A DNA stretch of 64,000 bases from Apostichopus japonicus (Eukaryota > Echinodermata > Holothuroidea > Aspidochirotida > Stichopodidae). Both the position numbers and the translations under genes were made by a program. The number at the start of each line of letters is the position of its first letter. The first letter of the stretch is position 1. This document shows positions 26,401 to 37,909 of the stretch, one piece after another. Location of the stretch: positions 868,001 through 932,000 of the forward strand of contig NC_092568.1 in the NCBI RefSeq assembly GCF_037975245.1, given 5' to 3'. Under the pieces are notes generated by a model. That model was not told the origin of the DNA. It ran no database searches and saw only the letters and a list, made by a program, of their open reading frames with translations.

Positions 26401-28842
26401 AAACTGATGATTAAAACTGTTCATTACACAAGGTTTTGAATCCTGTTCTAGTCATAAAGTTCCATCCCCATTCCAACAATTTCCCAGACAGTTTTCTGAA
26501 TTATTAATCTTCTTATACAATTTTACATAAAAAAAAAATGAATTTCTCATGACATCCCTTCCCTGCCACTTCCTGGGTTGTATCGAATGCATGATCCCTG
26601 GTTACACTGAATGCAAGGCACTGTGACTTCTGACTGTCTCCCCCCCCCCCCCCCCAGGAAAGAAAAGGCTATATTGGGATCACCACCGACTAAAGGCTGG
26701 ATTAAGCAGTTGTTATGTTGTTTGTACTTCTTGAAACATATGTTTCATGAAACATATTTAACATCTTCCTGTCTCAATGGTAAATTTTATGTTAAATAAT
26801 CAGTTTATTAGCCAAGGCATGCAAAGCTTTCCCATGACTTATACCTATGTTTTACCTACAGTAATTTCTGTTGAAATAATGTGTTGTTACCATCATGAAA
26901 TGACTTGGGTAATGCCTACTTCACAGATACATCTCCTGTGGTTACAACCAGTTTTGTACATTGTGCTGATACATGAGATAAACAGAATATACTGTACTAA
27001 GGGATCTTATTCTTATTATTAGTAAAATATTTAAAATTGTGACGTTCTTGACTTTGAAAGTCTATACAATGAGCATATTGAGATGTTTGCTAAATATGAC
27101 TTATAAGCACAAATCTGGAATGTCTTCACACATGGGAAAAACTGCAAAATGCCAGAATTCTTACCTTTCCTGGAAATGAAAAGAAAGGGAAAAAATGATA
27201 AACAATTTATTTGAGCAAAACTTTGTTAATCCTATTAGAAATTTTTCATATTTGACGGCAGACACTTTGAAATAGCTGTACTTTTACATGGCCTATATGC
27301 TATTGCAGAGGTGACATGTAGATCCTAAAAATTGCCCAAATTCTCCCGATTAGTCCTGAATTTCCTGATTTCTGATAATGAAACTTTTCAATGGAAACAA
27401 AGTCAATATCATACTTTCAGTCTGGTTTTAATTGCTTTGGAATGGGTATGGAACAAGACAACATAATAAACATTGATTTCTCACACTAAAATGTACACAA
27501 AATTATCACTTTATGCATAAAACTTCCTTAAGCAAATCTGTCTTTCTCATTTTCTCAGGTTTTTATCAACCAAAACAATTAAATATAAGCTGTGCCTTAT
27601 TTGCAAGGCAGTTGGCTAAATAACAGAAATGTGTTGTGTTATTCGCCAGGTAATAAGGACTAATACTACAATTCGTCAAGCTGCTGGGTGAATAAGGAAA
27701 CGTTTGATGCTATTTGCCATGTGAATAACATGAGAGTTGTTCTTATTCACCCAGCAGCTGGACAAACTTGAAATATCTGGAACACTGTAATGTTTTAGAA
27801 TTGTGGATGTGGTGTATCTTCTACAGTACAACATGCCAAGTGTTGTTTTGGATAGAACATTGAGCAAGTTAAGGAGTATTAGCTCAGTGGTTAACGCCAG
27901 TGCCTTTCAATCATAATGTCCCAAGTTCGAGTCACTCCAAGATTAATGTATGTCGTCCAGTTAAAGAGATGTTTACAATTGTCAATTCATAATCATGGAC
28001 GTTAAATATGAGTCTAAGTGACTGACTTCGGTCAGCTTGCAGCTTTGATAAGCCAATGAGGCTTCTTCGCGAGTTCCTGCTTGCAGAATCTAAAATACAT
28101 ACATACAAGTTCTTTGAAGGACTGCCTGTTGTTTACTACAGTTTCAAAAAGGGGAATGTTTATACCAATCACATTGAACCCCCAATAAGCTGAATCCCCA
28201 ACTGTGGCAAATGTGTACCCTGCCCCTAGATTGGTGAATTAACTGCTGGACAAATAGTGAGGTAATAGTACATTGTTTTTTTGCCTGGCTGTCAGACGAA
28301 TAGTCACAATGATTCAAATTGCTCATCATGCTTTGCTGCTGATAATACTAACTACCAATCCTAATAGAATTATTGGCCTAACTTTTGAATCAGTACCATA
28401 TGAATGGGAAAGCTTACTTCGAATCGGCAGAATAAGGTTAGGGGTTAGGAAGTAGGGTTAGGGGTTAGGAATTAGGGTTAGGAAGTAGGGAATAGGGTTA
28501 GGGAGTAGGGTTAGGAAGAAAGGTTAGGGGTTAGGAAGTAGGGTCGAATGGTACAGATTCTAAATTAGTACCAAATTATTGAATAAGTCCAAACTCATGG
28601 AACAATAAATTAACCACATGGCAGATAATCCAACTTCATGTTTCAATATTACAACTGCACAGTCCGTATGTATGATTGCACCAACGTATTATACGCTAGC
28701 TTTAGTTGCAACACATAATGTCCTAGTTTCGCGAATCTCCGGGCGCGGCTATCGAAAAATTGTTTCACTTACCCACACCAAAATCACCTATGACCAAAAT
28801 TTTATACAAATGTTCTGTGACATCTGCTTCGTTTGAAGTCAT
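20466..28842 (-). CDS. Rab32/38/29-group small GTPase, ten coding exons
   Basis: Coding exons in transcript order are 28773-28842, 27165-27169, 26304-26331, 25346-25442, 24326-24382, 23828-23860, 23333-23360, 22150-22224, 21264-21372 and 20466-20626, all with GT-AG borders and compatible phases. The product has 220 residues. Motifs are: P-loop GDFGVGKT at 19-26, switch-I region TIGVDF 44-49, WDIAGHERF 67-75, NKCD 130-133, TSAK 159-162 and a C-terminal CCG. The isoleucine in DIAG and the phrases MTRVYYK and IPVLLLANKCDL are typical of the Rab32/38/29 group, which directs traffic to lysosomes and lysosome-related organelles. I cannot choose between Rab32, Rab38 and Rab29 by eye. Three oddities stand out: a 5-nt exon completes the P-loop, several exons are only 28-33 nt, and His72 replaces the catalytic Gln. 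The adjacent cysteines near the end fit double geranylgeranylation. Introns carry a SINE, a LINE end and a TTAGGG-like tract. Confidence 0.92.
24800..25000 (+). mobile_element. LINE 3'-end fragment in a Rab intron
   Basis: From 24823 to the TAG at 24871-24873 the frame reads FKRELKAYLFKKALYF, a tail common at the C-terminus of invertebrate non-LTR reverse transcriptases. A 3' segment with TGTACAGCGCCAC and CTTTATAAGTTAATAAA follows, resembling the usual 3' ends of such elements. Nothing upstream is recognisable. Confidence 0.45.
25475..25572 (+). repeat. ATAATCACACAA minisatellite
   Basis: Tandem repeats of CATAATCACACAAAT with CATAATCAAT insertions, giving a ~25-bp higher unit repeated at least twice. 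It lies in the Rab intron upstream of the exon at 25346-25442. Confidence 0.75.
27590..28295 (+). repeat. palindromic ~41-bp dispersed repeat family, cluster A
   Basis: Several words of the type TTATTCACCCAGCAGCTGG and CTGCTGGGTGAATAA occur at 27640-27780 and again past the SINE at 28235-28300. The SINE copy at 27872-28108 splits the cluster. The core is near-palindromic. Confidence 0.55.
27872..28108 (+). mobile_element. tRNA-derived SINE, copy 2 (intron 1 of the Rab gene, antisense)
   Basis: It has the same head and body as the copies at 5039 and 48060, with small indels in the 3' part and a short ACATACATAC tail. Box B is slightly degraded (AAGTTCGAGTC). Confidence 0.78.
28436..28543 (+). 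repeat. interstitial TTAGGG-like repeat tract
   Basis: About 108 bp of degenerate GGTTAGG, GTAGGGTTAGG and TTAGGAA words with many exact TTAGGG units. It lies in intron 1 of the Rab gene. It resembles an internal telomere-like tract or a simple minisatellite of the same composition. Confidence 0.7.
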
Positions 28843-29690
28843 CGCCCGTAGCTGTTTATCATCGCAAAAATAAAACAATCAATGAAAATTTAAATATCCG
28901 ACGGACAGCGCGTTACAGGTGACATTGGGTGATGGCCGTGATTATTGTTTACAATGGGAGTCACAAGCCGGAAGTTTAAAGTCATCTCATGACTATTGCG
29001 CAATCACATCATGGCAACACTGTGAACAGAGGCGGCGGAATATGCATTGGGCCTCGAAGGTAAAGAAAGGCCGTGACATGCAGAAATGAAACATTTGAAA
29101 ATTTGCTGTTCATGATGCAGGAAACCTTTCAACACTTGTATCGCATTATTAGTTGATCTGACGTAAAGAAAGTTTACGACAAAATTTGTTTTCAAAAGAA
29201 GACCATTGGCAACAGGCTGACAGGATCATCTGTTTGTTCACAATAATGTATGGTACATTCATAGCAACCAAAGTTTGAACAGTGGTGGGCACAGGATTTC
29301 AAAAGTGGGGAAGGGAGGTGGAAGAAATCCACAATTCCCAGAGGTTTATTGGCCATGTCTAATCATCAAGTTATTCCCATAAAGAAGTGCCTATTATTAC
29401 TGAACCTAACCATTTCTCTTTAATAAAAAGGTGATTCGGGTGGCAAACTATTGGTCGGTGGAAACTTGGAAAATTGTATGGGGCCTCAGAGAAATAATAA
29501 TTCTAAGAATGAGGCCTACCCGTATTAGCGTTTGAGAGTGGGTTTTGAGGGGTGGGAGAGATAAGGGGGGGTTGATTGTGTAACCCTATTACATATAGAG
29601 TATAGGCATGCCATTGGCTATGTTTCTTATCAGTTTAAAAAAATAATTGTGTTGACTTAAAAATATACACACAAATTGAAAGAAAGATGT
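28843..29690. other. upstream region of the Rab gene
   Basis: 5' UTR and promoter are expected here for the minus-strand Rab gene; the first 200 bp are richer in CpG and GC than the surroundings. No core promoter motif stands out. Confidence 0.4.
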
Positions 29691-29698
29691 TTCTATTG

Positions 29699-30607
29699 CG
29701 GGGTGGGCAACCTACGGCCCGCGGGCCACATGCGGCCCGCCAGTGATTATTTTGCAGCCCGTGAGATGTCTCAAGAAAAAGAAAAAAATTCAATCTATTT
29801 TACATCATCACAAAAACGAGCTAGCTGCTTAGAATTTATTGGCACTAACAGACCTGTCAACCTGTTTGACCCCTAAATAGGGAGAATAACATTTTCAGGG
29901 CCAAAAAATAGGGAGAACAAGGGGAAAATAGGGAGGTTGGTAATCATCAACTGAAATGATATAAATACTCCTAAATAAGTATAGTCTACTTATGCAATAC
30001 AATGAGAGAATCATCCAATCAGTGTTTCTTGTTGTAGTTTACAGCAGCTCGCTTCGCTTTCTACAGGGTTTCTTTAGTAGGCTTCCATTTGAAACAGGGA
30101 ACAGTGGCCTCTGGATACTGTGACTTCATGGCTAGTATGCTAGATAGAGTCCAATCAAGCTTGAGACTTGACCGACTGTCTGTCTTGTTCTTGCGAACTA
30201 CACTGAATAGCCTTCCCTGTTCAGCGTTACTGTGGGGAATAAGCATAGGACTAAATTGTTGGCTATTTTCAGAAATGTCACAAGTGATGAAACATTAATA
30301 AGTCGGGAGAATAGAATATGAAACTGGGAGATTCGCGTAAAAACCGTGAGTCTCCTGGTAAAACCGGGAGTGTTGACGGGTCTGCACTAATGATGCTGTC
30401 AGGTAGGCCTATTATCCCCATTAATTATCAACTGTACTGTATTGACATTATGTTTTGTGAATACAGATTAAGTACACACACCTATTGCTTGAAAGTCCTC
30501 GGAATCAAAGGTTTGAAATCAACAGCAGATCGTTGGTTAGGTGCGGCCCGGTCAATTTTTCACCCCTTATATCTGGCCCATTCATTCAAAAAGGATGCCC
30601 ACCCCTG
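29699..30607. mobile_element. hAT-like non-autonomous DNA transposon with perfect 8-bp target duplication
   Basis: The left end CGGGGTGGGCAACC and right end (reverse strand) CAGGGGTGGGCATCC differ by a one-base gap and one substitution. The flanks are TTCTATTG at 29691-29698 and 30608-30615. The CGGCCCGCGGGCCA motif just inside the left end is typical of Charlie-like hAT families. A second, smaller element lies inside it. Confidence 0.75.
29849..30384. mobile_element. small inverted-repeat element nested in the hAT-like element
   Basis: The ends CAGACCTGTCAAC and, reverse strand, CAGACCCGTCAAC are flanked by CACTAA at 29843-29848 and 30385-30390. This fits a 536-bp MITE inserted into the older hAT-like copy. 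A 6-bp duplication does not settle the superfamily. Confidence 0.5.
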
Positions 30608-31885
30608 TTCTATTGGTAAGAAAGGGGATGGAAACAAAATGGGAATTATTGAAACGCACGTCAGACAAAAGAATACAAATGAGGCAATTGGATGTTTTAA
30701 TCCGTCAATAGGTGGTGAATCTATTTGCAGAGTTGCATACACCTGCTTCTAACTGGTATGAACCTGGTATGATTATCACAATGCACTAATTTCATGATTC
30801 TTAACAAACAATAACCCACCCAATTACCACATTTGGTCTTTTATGAAGATCATTTAAAAAACAAAACAATTTCACAACCTTTTCATCAACAGAGAAATGT
30901 TAACTATTCTGTATCTGGCAATATTGACATATTGTAGTCATGGTGATTGTGTGTTTGACTACTATACAATATCCAATACCTTGGTAACATCGACATCCTA
31001 AATGACGTTACCAGGATGCAACCTTTGGAACTCCATACCAATTTACAAAAGACAATTTTAAATGTTAAATATGTACACTTGGAAAGACTATAATCATTGT
31101 AACAGATGGTAAAATAATAACATGTCTATTATGTAGAGACATAGACCAAAGGAATGGTAAATCAGAGTTTAATGTTTGGCTGCCAGGCGGCTTTATGACA
31201 ATTAATTCTATCAATTGTACTTTTCAACTGATCCTACTACAACACCATCATATCAACTTAATGAGTAAATAATCTCCTACTTTTACTTCATTCTGAAAAT
31301 TTTCATCACATCAATGTACTTTTTCACTTTATCAGCTAAACGTAAAAATAACTTTTTCCTTGAAATGATTCCTAATGAACCTCATTGTTTGGAATTAAAG
31401 TATTGAAAATTATTACATATGAAAGATTTACCTCAAAACAATGGAATATGTAACAACAACAACAACCATGTCTCCCAAACACCAACATAGGTTCTTACTT
31501 TGTTGTAAACAACAATTGGTGAAAATAAGCAGTTTTTGGATCAAAATTAAGTACAGGTAACACAATAGCCGTGCCTTCGCATAGTGTGAGCAATTATCAT
31601 AATACATGATATTTGTGTACAGAAGAGCGCTAAAGGTTTAAAAGGTGCTAATATTCCAACTGAATAGAGGAGAAAGGGAAAGGGGGAAGCTCCCTGCACA
31701 TCGCACTCAACAATTCATATTGAAGAATATATTCCGTAAATTTCAAACCCCCCCCCCTTCCAAAAAAAAAACAAACAAACAATATCTATCAAAACAATTG
31801 TCTATAGGCAGTATAAAAGTAAAATCAACAATGGAAAGCAGACTAGGAAATTATTACAAAAGAATTTAAAGAACAAAGTCCTTTA

Positions 31886-31958
31886 GCAGACCAGGATAAA
31901 AACCAGTGACCTCAGGATTAAAAGATCCTCTGTTCTACCGACTGAGCAAATACAGCCC
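31886..31958 (-). mobile_element. decayed tRNA-Lys-like sequence (pseudogene or SINE head)
   Basis: Read on the minus strand from 31958, it shows GGGCTGTATTTGCTCAGTCG (box A region), an anticodon-arm-like AGGATCTTTTAATCCT with a UUU anticodon, and AGGTCACTGG before a degraded T-arm (TTTTTATCC instead of TTCRANNCC). The acceptor stem does not close. It is best read as a tRNA-Lys-derived relic rather than a working tRNA gene. Confidence 0.5.
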
Positions 31959-32761
31959 TTATTTAATGGAGATAAATCATTTATATTCTGGAGTGTGCCA
32001 GTCAGAATAAAAGGTTACCTCGCACACCATATGGCATCTAACCAGGGACCACACCAGTCCAGAGGCATAGCTGTGAGACTTCTTTCTTTAGGGGGCCCAA
32101 TGCTATTTGGAAGGAGGGGCAGGCAGAAAAAAAAGTCTGACAAATTCTGGGTTGTAAAAACTGGAAAGCAGCAGGGAATCCCATTTTGGCTCTGTCAAAC
32201 CATTTTGTCTTACAGCTACGAAGACGTAGACACTTTCTGTTTGAATATTCCTATCACAATTTCATCTCTTGTTGTATATTTATTTTGGAAATTCTACACT
32301 TTTCTCAGAAAAGAAGTTAATATATCAATATACCCAAACATTACTAATTTACAATCTAAAGGGAAGACATTTTACTGCAATTTTTTTTCCTCAAGAATAT
32401 CAGCACCATATTTTCCAACAACAAGTAATATTTTATCTTATATTCATAAGAAACAGACAAATACACCTATTCTTTCTTGCACGTACACTATTTACACAAA
32501 CATAGATTGTTCGTCTGTATCCCTATGGGGACATGAGTATCACATTGTACGTGTGAAATGTGAAGGGTGTAAACCTCACGCAGGCTTTAAAAAAAAACTC
32601 ATATCGTAGCATAATGATCACTTTGTGAGAAATATATATCAACATTTTTCCTCCCTTAACAGAGAATTGAATTTATGATCAAATAAATGTCAATGCAGAA
32701 TTTCCTGGATGCATTCTGGTTCAGTTACCACTGAATTTGATTTGACACTTTGTCATTGATA

Positions 32762-32777
32762 GATATATGAATATATA

Positions 32778-32813
<36 letters not shown>
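32762..32813. repeat. (AT)n microsatellite
   Basis: A near-perfect AT dinucleotide run with two GA interruptions at its left end. Confidence 0.95.
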
Positions 32814-32815
<2 letters not shown>

Positions 32816-34177
32816 CTTCAGCACTGATGACACCCACAGTACTGACACCATAGTTCACACAATGTTTAAGGAGTGAGTGCATACACTGCAGTATCATTTG
32901 AAGTGAATGACATGACTTGAACTTTTAGACCAGGCAAGCATGGGAGAAGAACTTGTATCTTTTGAGGGAGGTGAGAAGGGATCAAGATTTTTTTATCGGA
33001 AAATGTTAATGAAATGCCATGCTTATTTAGTAACAGTATCCTACGATTGGTTTGTGTACCCGCACTAGTGCGCTTAACAAAGTCTGCAACACTGCAAGTC
33101 AATACTGACCATAATTCATGAACAAAATTGATTATGAAACCTGCCCGATCTTACCATCAATAAGAACACAAGGTGGTTGAAAAAAAATGTTAAAAAACCC
33201 TGTAGATATGACTACCATCAGTAAATCCTTTGCTAAAAGTCACAATATTGTTGCATAACACAGAGGTGAAAACACTTACTAATACATTGTTGATTAAACT
33301 GTACTACAAAGCCTCAATCACAGGCAACCAGAAAATGATAAAATCATTTTATTTGATAAGTAGACGTGGTCTCCCTTTCCCTGCTCCTGCATTTAGATCG
33401 ATCATTTCTAAAACATTGTTAGTCATGTCAGACAAATTTACACATATTTCTTTTCAATAAACTAATTGATTGCTTACTATTTCAAATATTTAAGGACAAC
33501 ACAGTCAGCATGCCGACTACAAACATGACAGTAACACTATTACACTTTAAGTGAATTTGGGCTTCTGAGTTTGGGATAATACGTCTTTTTACATGATGAA
33601 ACATCCAAACACGATAATTACTGTCGAATGTCTTTATGAGTCATATGTTGTCTGTCTCTCTCTCTATATATATTTCCCCCTTCATTTCCCCTTCATTTTC
33701 TACGACACAATTTCCAATTACAACTACCAGAAAAGCTGCTGAATATATTGTGAGTAGACAAATGTTTCTCGGTTTCAACTGTTATAAAGTGTAATAATTA
33801 CTTCATGTGTAGCAAAAAAATAATGTGTTTGATGAAATAACTTTTAGCTCAAGGGCTACCAAACTGAGAGTAATTTTAAGTATGATTTATTGTTGTTTTT
33901 TTATTAATACTTACCACAGAATATTAACATATGGCAATGTAATCAATCCACTACTGTAGTGACAAACTTAATACATTTCTTCTTCTTATACTGTCTTGTA
34001 CTTTCTTTTTCTCTCAAAACTCTTAAATTAAATTTAAATTAATGAATAGTAAGTTAAAGCTTTTCCTCTATTTACCATTCCTGTGAATACAGCCTGGACG
34101 ATCATGTAATAATAGACTACAGTAATGGTTAAAACTGATGTATGTTAGTAAAAAAAAAAACTTGATTCTGCCCAAAA

Positions 34178-34300
34178 ATGACATCAAAAGCAGCCCCTCG
34201 ACGAGGCCTTCTTGAAAGTCTGTTCTGTGAAAATATTGACAGCCTTACCATCGCGAGACTATCCTCTCGGGTAGATTCAATTACTGATGAGATTTCAAAG
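34178..34300 (+). other. candidate exon, strand uncertain
   Basis: On the + strand an ATG at 34178 opens 41 codons ending at a possible donor (TCAAAG then GTGTGA). On the - strand 34249-34283 is a 35-nt segment bounded by CTCATCAG and GTAAGG. Base composition is less AT-rich than the surroundings. One of the two may be a real exon; I cannot decide. Confidence 0.25.
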
Positions 34301-35857
34301 GTGTGATTGATATGTAGCTCATTGTATTTTTGGCGGGGCTGTTTCATTTTTTCTGGGATATCGTCTTATGGATACAATCATAGGGAATGAGGTATAATGT
34401 AGGCTTTCACGGTTCAACCGAGTACACTACACACACGTTTTATTACCTTCTATCTGTTATGACATTTCTGTAAGTATAGGTCTTGTGACAGATACGATCA
34501 CTCACGTAAGGAGACGAAAATGAAAACATTCGCAATAGACAAAAAAAAATACTGTGCAAAACTCTAAACAAATTTAATGATGATCTTCGATGGAGGAAGG
34601 GAAGACCTCATGGTTGGTTGGGTTAATATGGGCCGTGGAAACTATTCATAAATTACTTGTACAGAAAGAAAATGATAAGTGTAATTGTTGAGAGGGGACA
34701 AGTTAACTATTACAGATGTAAATTACAGTATGTACTATTTACACTGCCAACTGCTTTATAACATAAATGCAAATAGATGTGATTATACACCTTTTAGCAG
34801 GAAGAATTTATGTCCTATAAGTTTCCTTGAAAATGCCCATCATGAGGTGAAAATAAGCCAATATCTGAGTAAATCATGAATTGTTATATATTACTAAGAT
34901 ATCAGGTAATATATTATTTACAGTATTTATTTAATTTTCTTGTTAGAAAACACTACATGTTTAAGGCAATTAACAACTTGGGATATCAAGTTGTATCAAG
35001 ATTTCAAGAAGGATATCTTCTGGATATCCAATGCTATCCACCGAGGGAAAATTCCACGTTAGGATAGGAAATGTCCCTTTTGGTAATGAACTAATTCTGT
35101 CAACCATCAATATGGGAGATGAAGCATGATCAGTTGATCACCTACTTAAAATTCTTTGTTTTTGAAATAAATGTCACAGGTGAAAATAAAAGTGCACTGT
35201 TAGCATGATACTGATTAAATTCAAACAGAACTACTGGATGTGTACATGGTAAGTGTCCTTTAAATTTAACAATTTCAAATTAGGGATTAAATTAACAATT
35301 TCAATTTAAGGATTAAGTGAACAATTCCATTCTAACAAATGGCAGTCCTAGAAACTTTAGTCAGATTAGCTCATTAACTACATGCAAACCACAGGCAACA
35401 TTGGTTTAAACAAAACAGATCTTATTTACAAATAATTTGTAACCAAACTCAGTATTTCACGTAGTACAATATCATTGCTTTTCGGGTTGGGCCCATTTAC
35501 TTGGCTCTTTTCACATTGTGGGCGAGGAGCCCGGCCGGATACCATGAAATAGCACTGCTTTACGTATGACCCTGTATGTTAGTAACATCATGTGAAACAT
35601 TTACAAGTTTCTGTCATGCAACTTGAGAGAGAAAGATGAATTATCAGAAAAATGATGTTTATCAAAATTTCCACTCATGTCTGCCTGTTTTGTCGTAACG
35701 AGAATCTGCGAATACAGCAACATGATTATTTTCTTCCTGTCTCCTCCACCAGAATCCCCTGAATAATAACATCTCAGGCACTTGGGTCTCTATTTAATCC
35801 AGCAACCTTCAAGATTGTTCCCGATTCCATCCTTGAGTACACACTCTAATGGTTTTA
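34301..35857. other. probable 3' flank of LYSET
   Basis: AT-rich sequence downstream of the LYSET stop codon. No additional gene or element was recognised. Confidence 0.45.
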
Positions 35858-36301
35858 TCAAGGACTTACATTACTGTGTCCATTTGACATTAGTTTACCT
35901 GTTTCCACAGCCTCTACTTCTAATATAGTTTGTCTCGGAGTCTGCCTGTGAGTGTTCCAACTTGCTAATCGTAAGCATAGAAAACAGGGAACCACCATGA
36001 CTGTCGCGTTGGCCGGATCGCTTTTCGTGCAGGCTACTAATAAACAGAAGACTTGAAGGTAGGGAATGAGTAGAATGATGAGCCACCCCCAGAACGGTAA
36101 CGAAAAAAGTTTCCGCTTGACCGATTGTTCCACCGTCAAAGAACTGGGATCTTTCTTGAGGTCCATTTCGTATTGGCTCATATGGGTTATGGCCAGGCTG
36201 TTGTATTGGTCACTGATTTCAAACATGTAATAAACGATGAGGAACGATAGCATCAGAAACAGCGCCACCAACAGCCACGAGATCCTCTGTCTGAAATTCA
36301 T
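35858..36301 (-). CDS. LYSET: lysosomal enzyme trafficking factor (LYSET/TMEM251)
   Basis: The 147-aa frame starts MNFRQR, as the animal LYSET core does. It carries two membrane segments (about residues 9-27 and 68-90), the signatures YYMFEIS at 24-30 and LFSLPFWGW at 65-73, and PYLQVF followed by CTKSDP at 91-96, all close to vertebrate TMEM251. In mammals this protein sits in the Golgi and retains GlcNAc-1-phosphotransferase, so mannose-6-phosphate tagging of lysosomal hydrolases depends on it. The open frame extends 29 codons further upstream, but a good splice acceptor (TTCTGTCTTCAG, exon start about 36366) lies inside that extension. I therefore place the start at 36301 and expect a 5' exon farther to the right. 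The last codons contain GTAAGT, so a further splice is possible. The C-terminal tail after residue 112 is unlike the vertebrate protein. Confidence 0.9.
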   Translation of the reverse strand: MNFRQRISWLLVALFLMLSFLIVYYMFEISDQYNSLAITHMSQYEMDLKKDPSSLTVEQSVKRKLFSLPFWGWLIILLIPYLQVFCLLVACTKSDPANATVMVVPCFLCLRLASWNTHRQTPRQTILEVEAVETGKLMSNGHSNVSP

Positions 36302-36924
36302 GGTCGTTAACCCTGGTCGATGCCTTCGTGACGGTTGCTTTGTAAAGACTCTACGACACCCAAGCCTGAAGACAGAAGAAACACACAAAAGAGAACAATG
36401 AACTAGTTAACCATCCCCGATTCTTATGTTTAGAAGCATGATGCTCCCTTCCCTCACCCCCCCCCCCCCCGAGTGTCTACATAGTTGTGTCAAGATCTAT
36501 CTGTCTATCTTGTATGAGGAGATAGGTAAGTGAAGAAGCAAATTAAATCCATCCATTCACCTTGCCTTCTTCTTGACTGTGAACAAAATATATGTACAAC
36601 AATTTATTTCGTTATTATTGCATCAACTGTATCTTATCAGAAATCAAATTTTAGCTGAAAATCTTGCAATTGGGAAATTCATTATTACCTACCTTGAAAA
36701 TCTGTTGCAAATTTAATTACAAAACATCAAAGTGATGTTGCTTTTCATTTTGGTATTAAGTTAATATTAATCATCCTGTAGTCTTTAATTACTGTTTCCA
36801 TGGTGTCACCATTGCATCACCATCACACATGTACAGGAGAGAACAGTACACACTACACACAGTAAGCTTTACACAGTATGCTTACAATTTCTTCCAAATC
36901 TACTTTAATCTACAATCTACAATA

Positions 36925-37035
36925 ATTAACTATTGATTTTTATGACAAATTTAATAGCATTTGGCATTATGAAAAATTGACAGTTGATGTTTATGACAAA
37001 TTTTATAGCATGTACCATTGTGAAAAATTCATTAA
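36925..37035 (+). repeat. short tandem duplication
   Basis: Two copies of a ~57-bp unit recognised by TTTATGACAAATTT, ATAGCAT and ATTATGAAAAATT or ATTGTGAAAAATT. Confidence 0.6.
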
Positions 37036-37333
37036 AAGTGGGTGACATTTATCATTTACTAATTAAGTAAAATACAAAGAAGGAAGTTCTTTCGCAATGG
37101 TGGTGGACATTACAGTAAGTGCGTTGTAACATATTACACTGTACAGAATTGGTTAATTTGTTTAATATCTTATCAGTACGATAACATGTGGACTTAAACA
37201 TCATTATGTAATTAGAATCTGCCATTTATAAAATATCCAACAAGGGATTCTCGGATTAAACATGGCCAGACAAAATATGTAGTTGACTTCTGAATGGTAC
37301 AGTAGATAGGGAAGGAGGAGAAAGTGTGAGGTA

Positions 37334-37505
37334 TAACATCAATGGGATACCACATATCCCATCAATGAGATACCACATATCCCATCAATGGGACACTGGC
37401 ACATATCCCATCCATGGGATACTGGCACATATCCCATCAATGTGATACCACATATCCCATCAATGGGCACATATCCCATAAATGGAATACTGGCACATAT
37501 CCCAT
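37334..37505 (+). repeat. minisatellite of ATATCCCAT units
   Basis: About seven imperfect units of roughly 18-28 bp built on CACATATCCCATCAATGGGA, with variable GATACCA or ATACTGG spacers. Each unit is partly palindromic (CCCAT/ATGGG). The Met-Gly-Tyr-Val open frame across it on the minus strand is a by-product. Confidence 0.85.
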
Positions 37506-37895
37506 ACAACGGACGCAGTTCTTCAAAGCCTTTCAAGTCATGTAGTTTTTGGCAGATGGTACAGTAAATGATGTAATGTAGATTGGTGACAGACCTTAAG
37601 AGAGGGTTGAAGTAAATTTAATTTCTTTTCATCAAAGGAAGCATTAATAAGCTGATAAATTAACGATGACATTCAATTAAATAGATACAGTATGTCATTG
37701 CCCGACACAACATTATGTTAATGACGTGCAATAAGGATATCAGTTATTTCCCATTGGTCTGTTACTTTCTTATATTTTTTGTTTTAAGTGAAGTTACAGT
37801 AGTTTATTCCCACTAATTGTATCTCCATTGCAATAAGATTTTAGCATCAAACAGCATTAAAGACCTTAATACTGTAATCAGTTGCAAACATGCAG

Positions 37896-37909
37896 CATAA
37901 AAAAAACAA
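37896..37909 (+). repeat. target-site duplication, left side of the palindromic element
   Basis: CATAAAAAAAACAA, identical to 44616-44629. The last two or three bases overlap the element's own terminal CAAAATAAAA, and on the right side the first CAT overlaps the element end, so the true duplication is about 10-14 bp. Confidence 0.75.

Larger units (their letters stand above)
30616..34177. other. non-coding stretch between the Rab and LYSET genes
   Basis: It holds the tRNA-Lys-like relic at 31886-31958 and the AT microsatellite at 32762-32813. The 204-codon open frame at 31995-32609 has biased composition and no recognisable family, so I treat it as chance. Confidence 0.5.

Noticed and set aside
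31995-32609. 204-codon + strand frame
   Set aside because: Low-complexity AT-rich translation without domain resemblance, no splice or start context; treated as chance.
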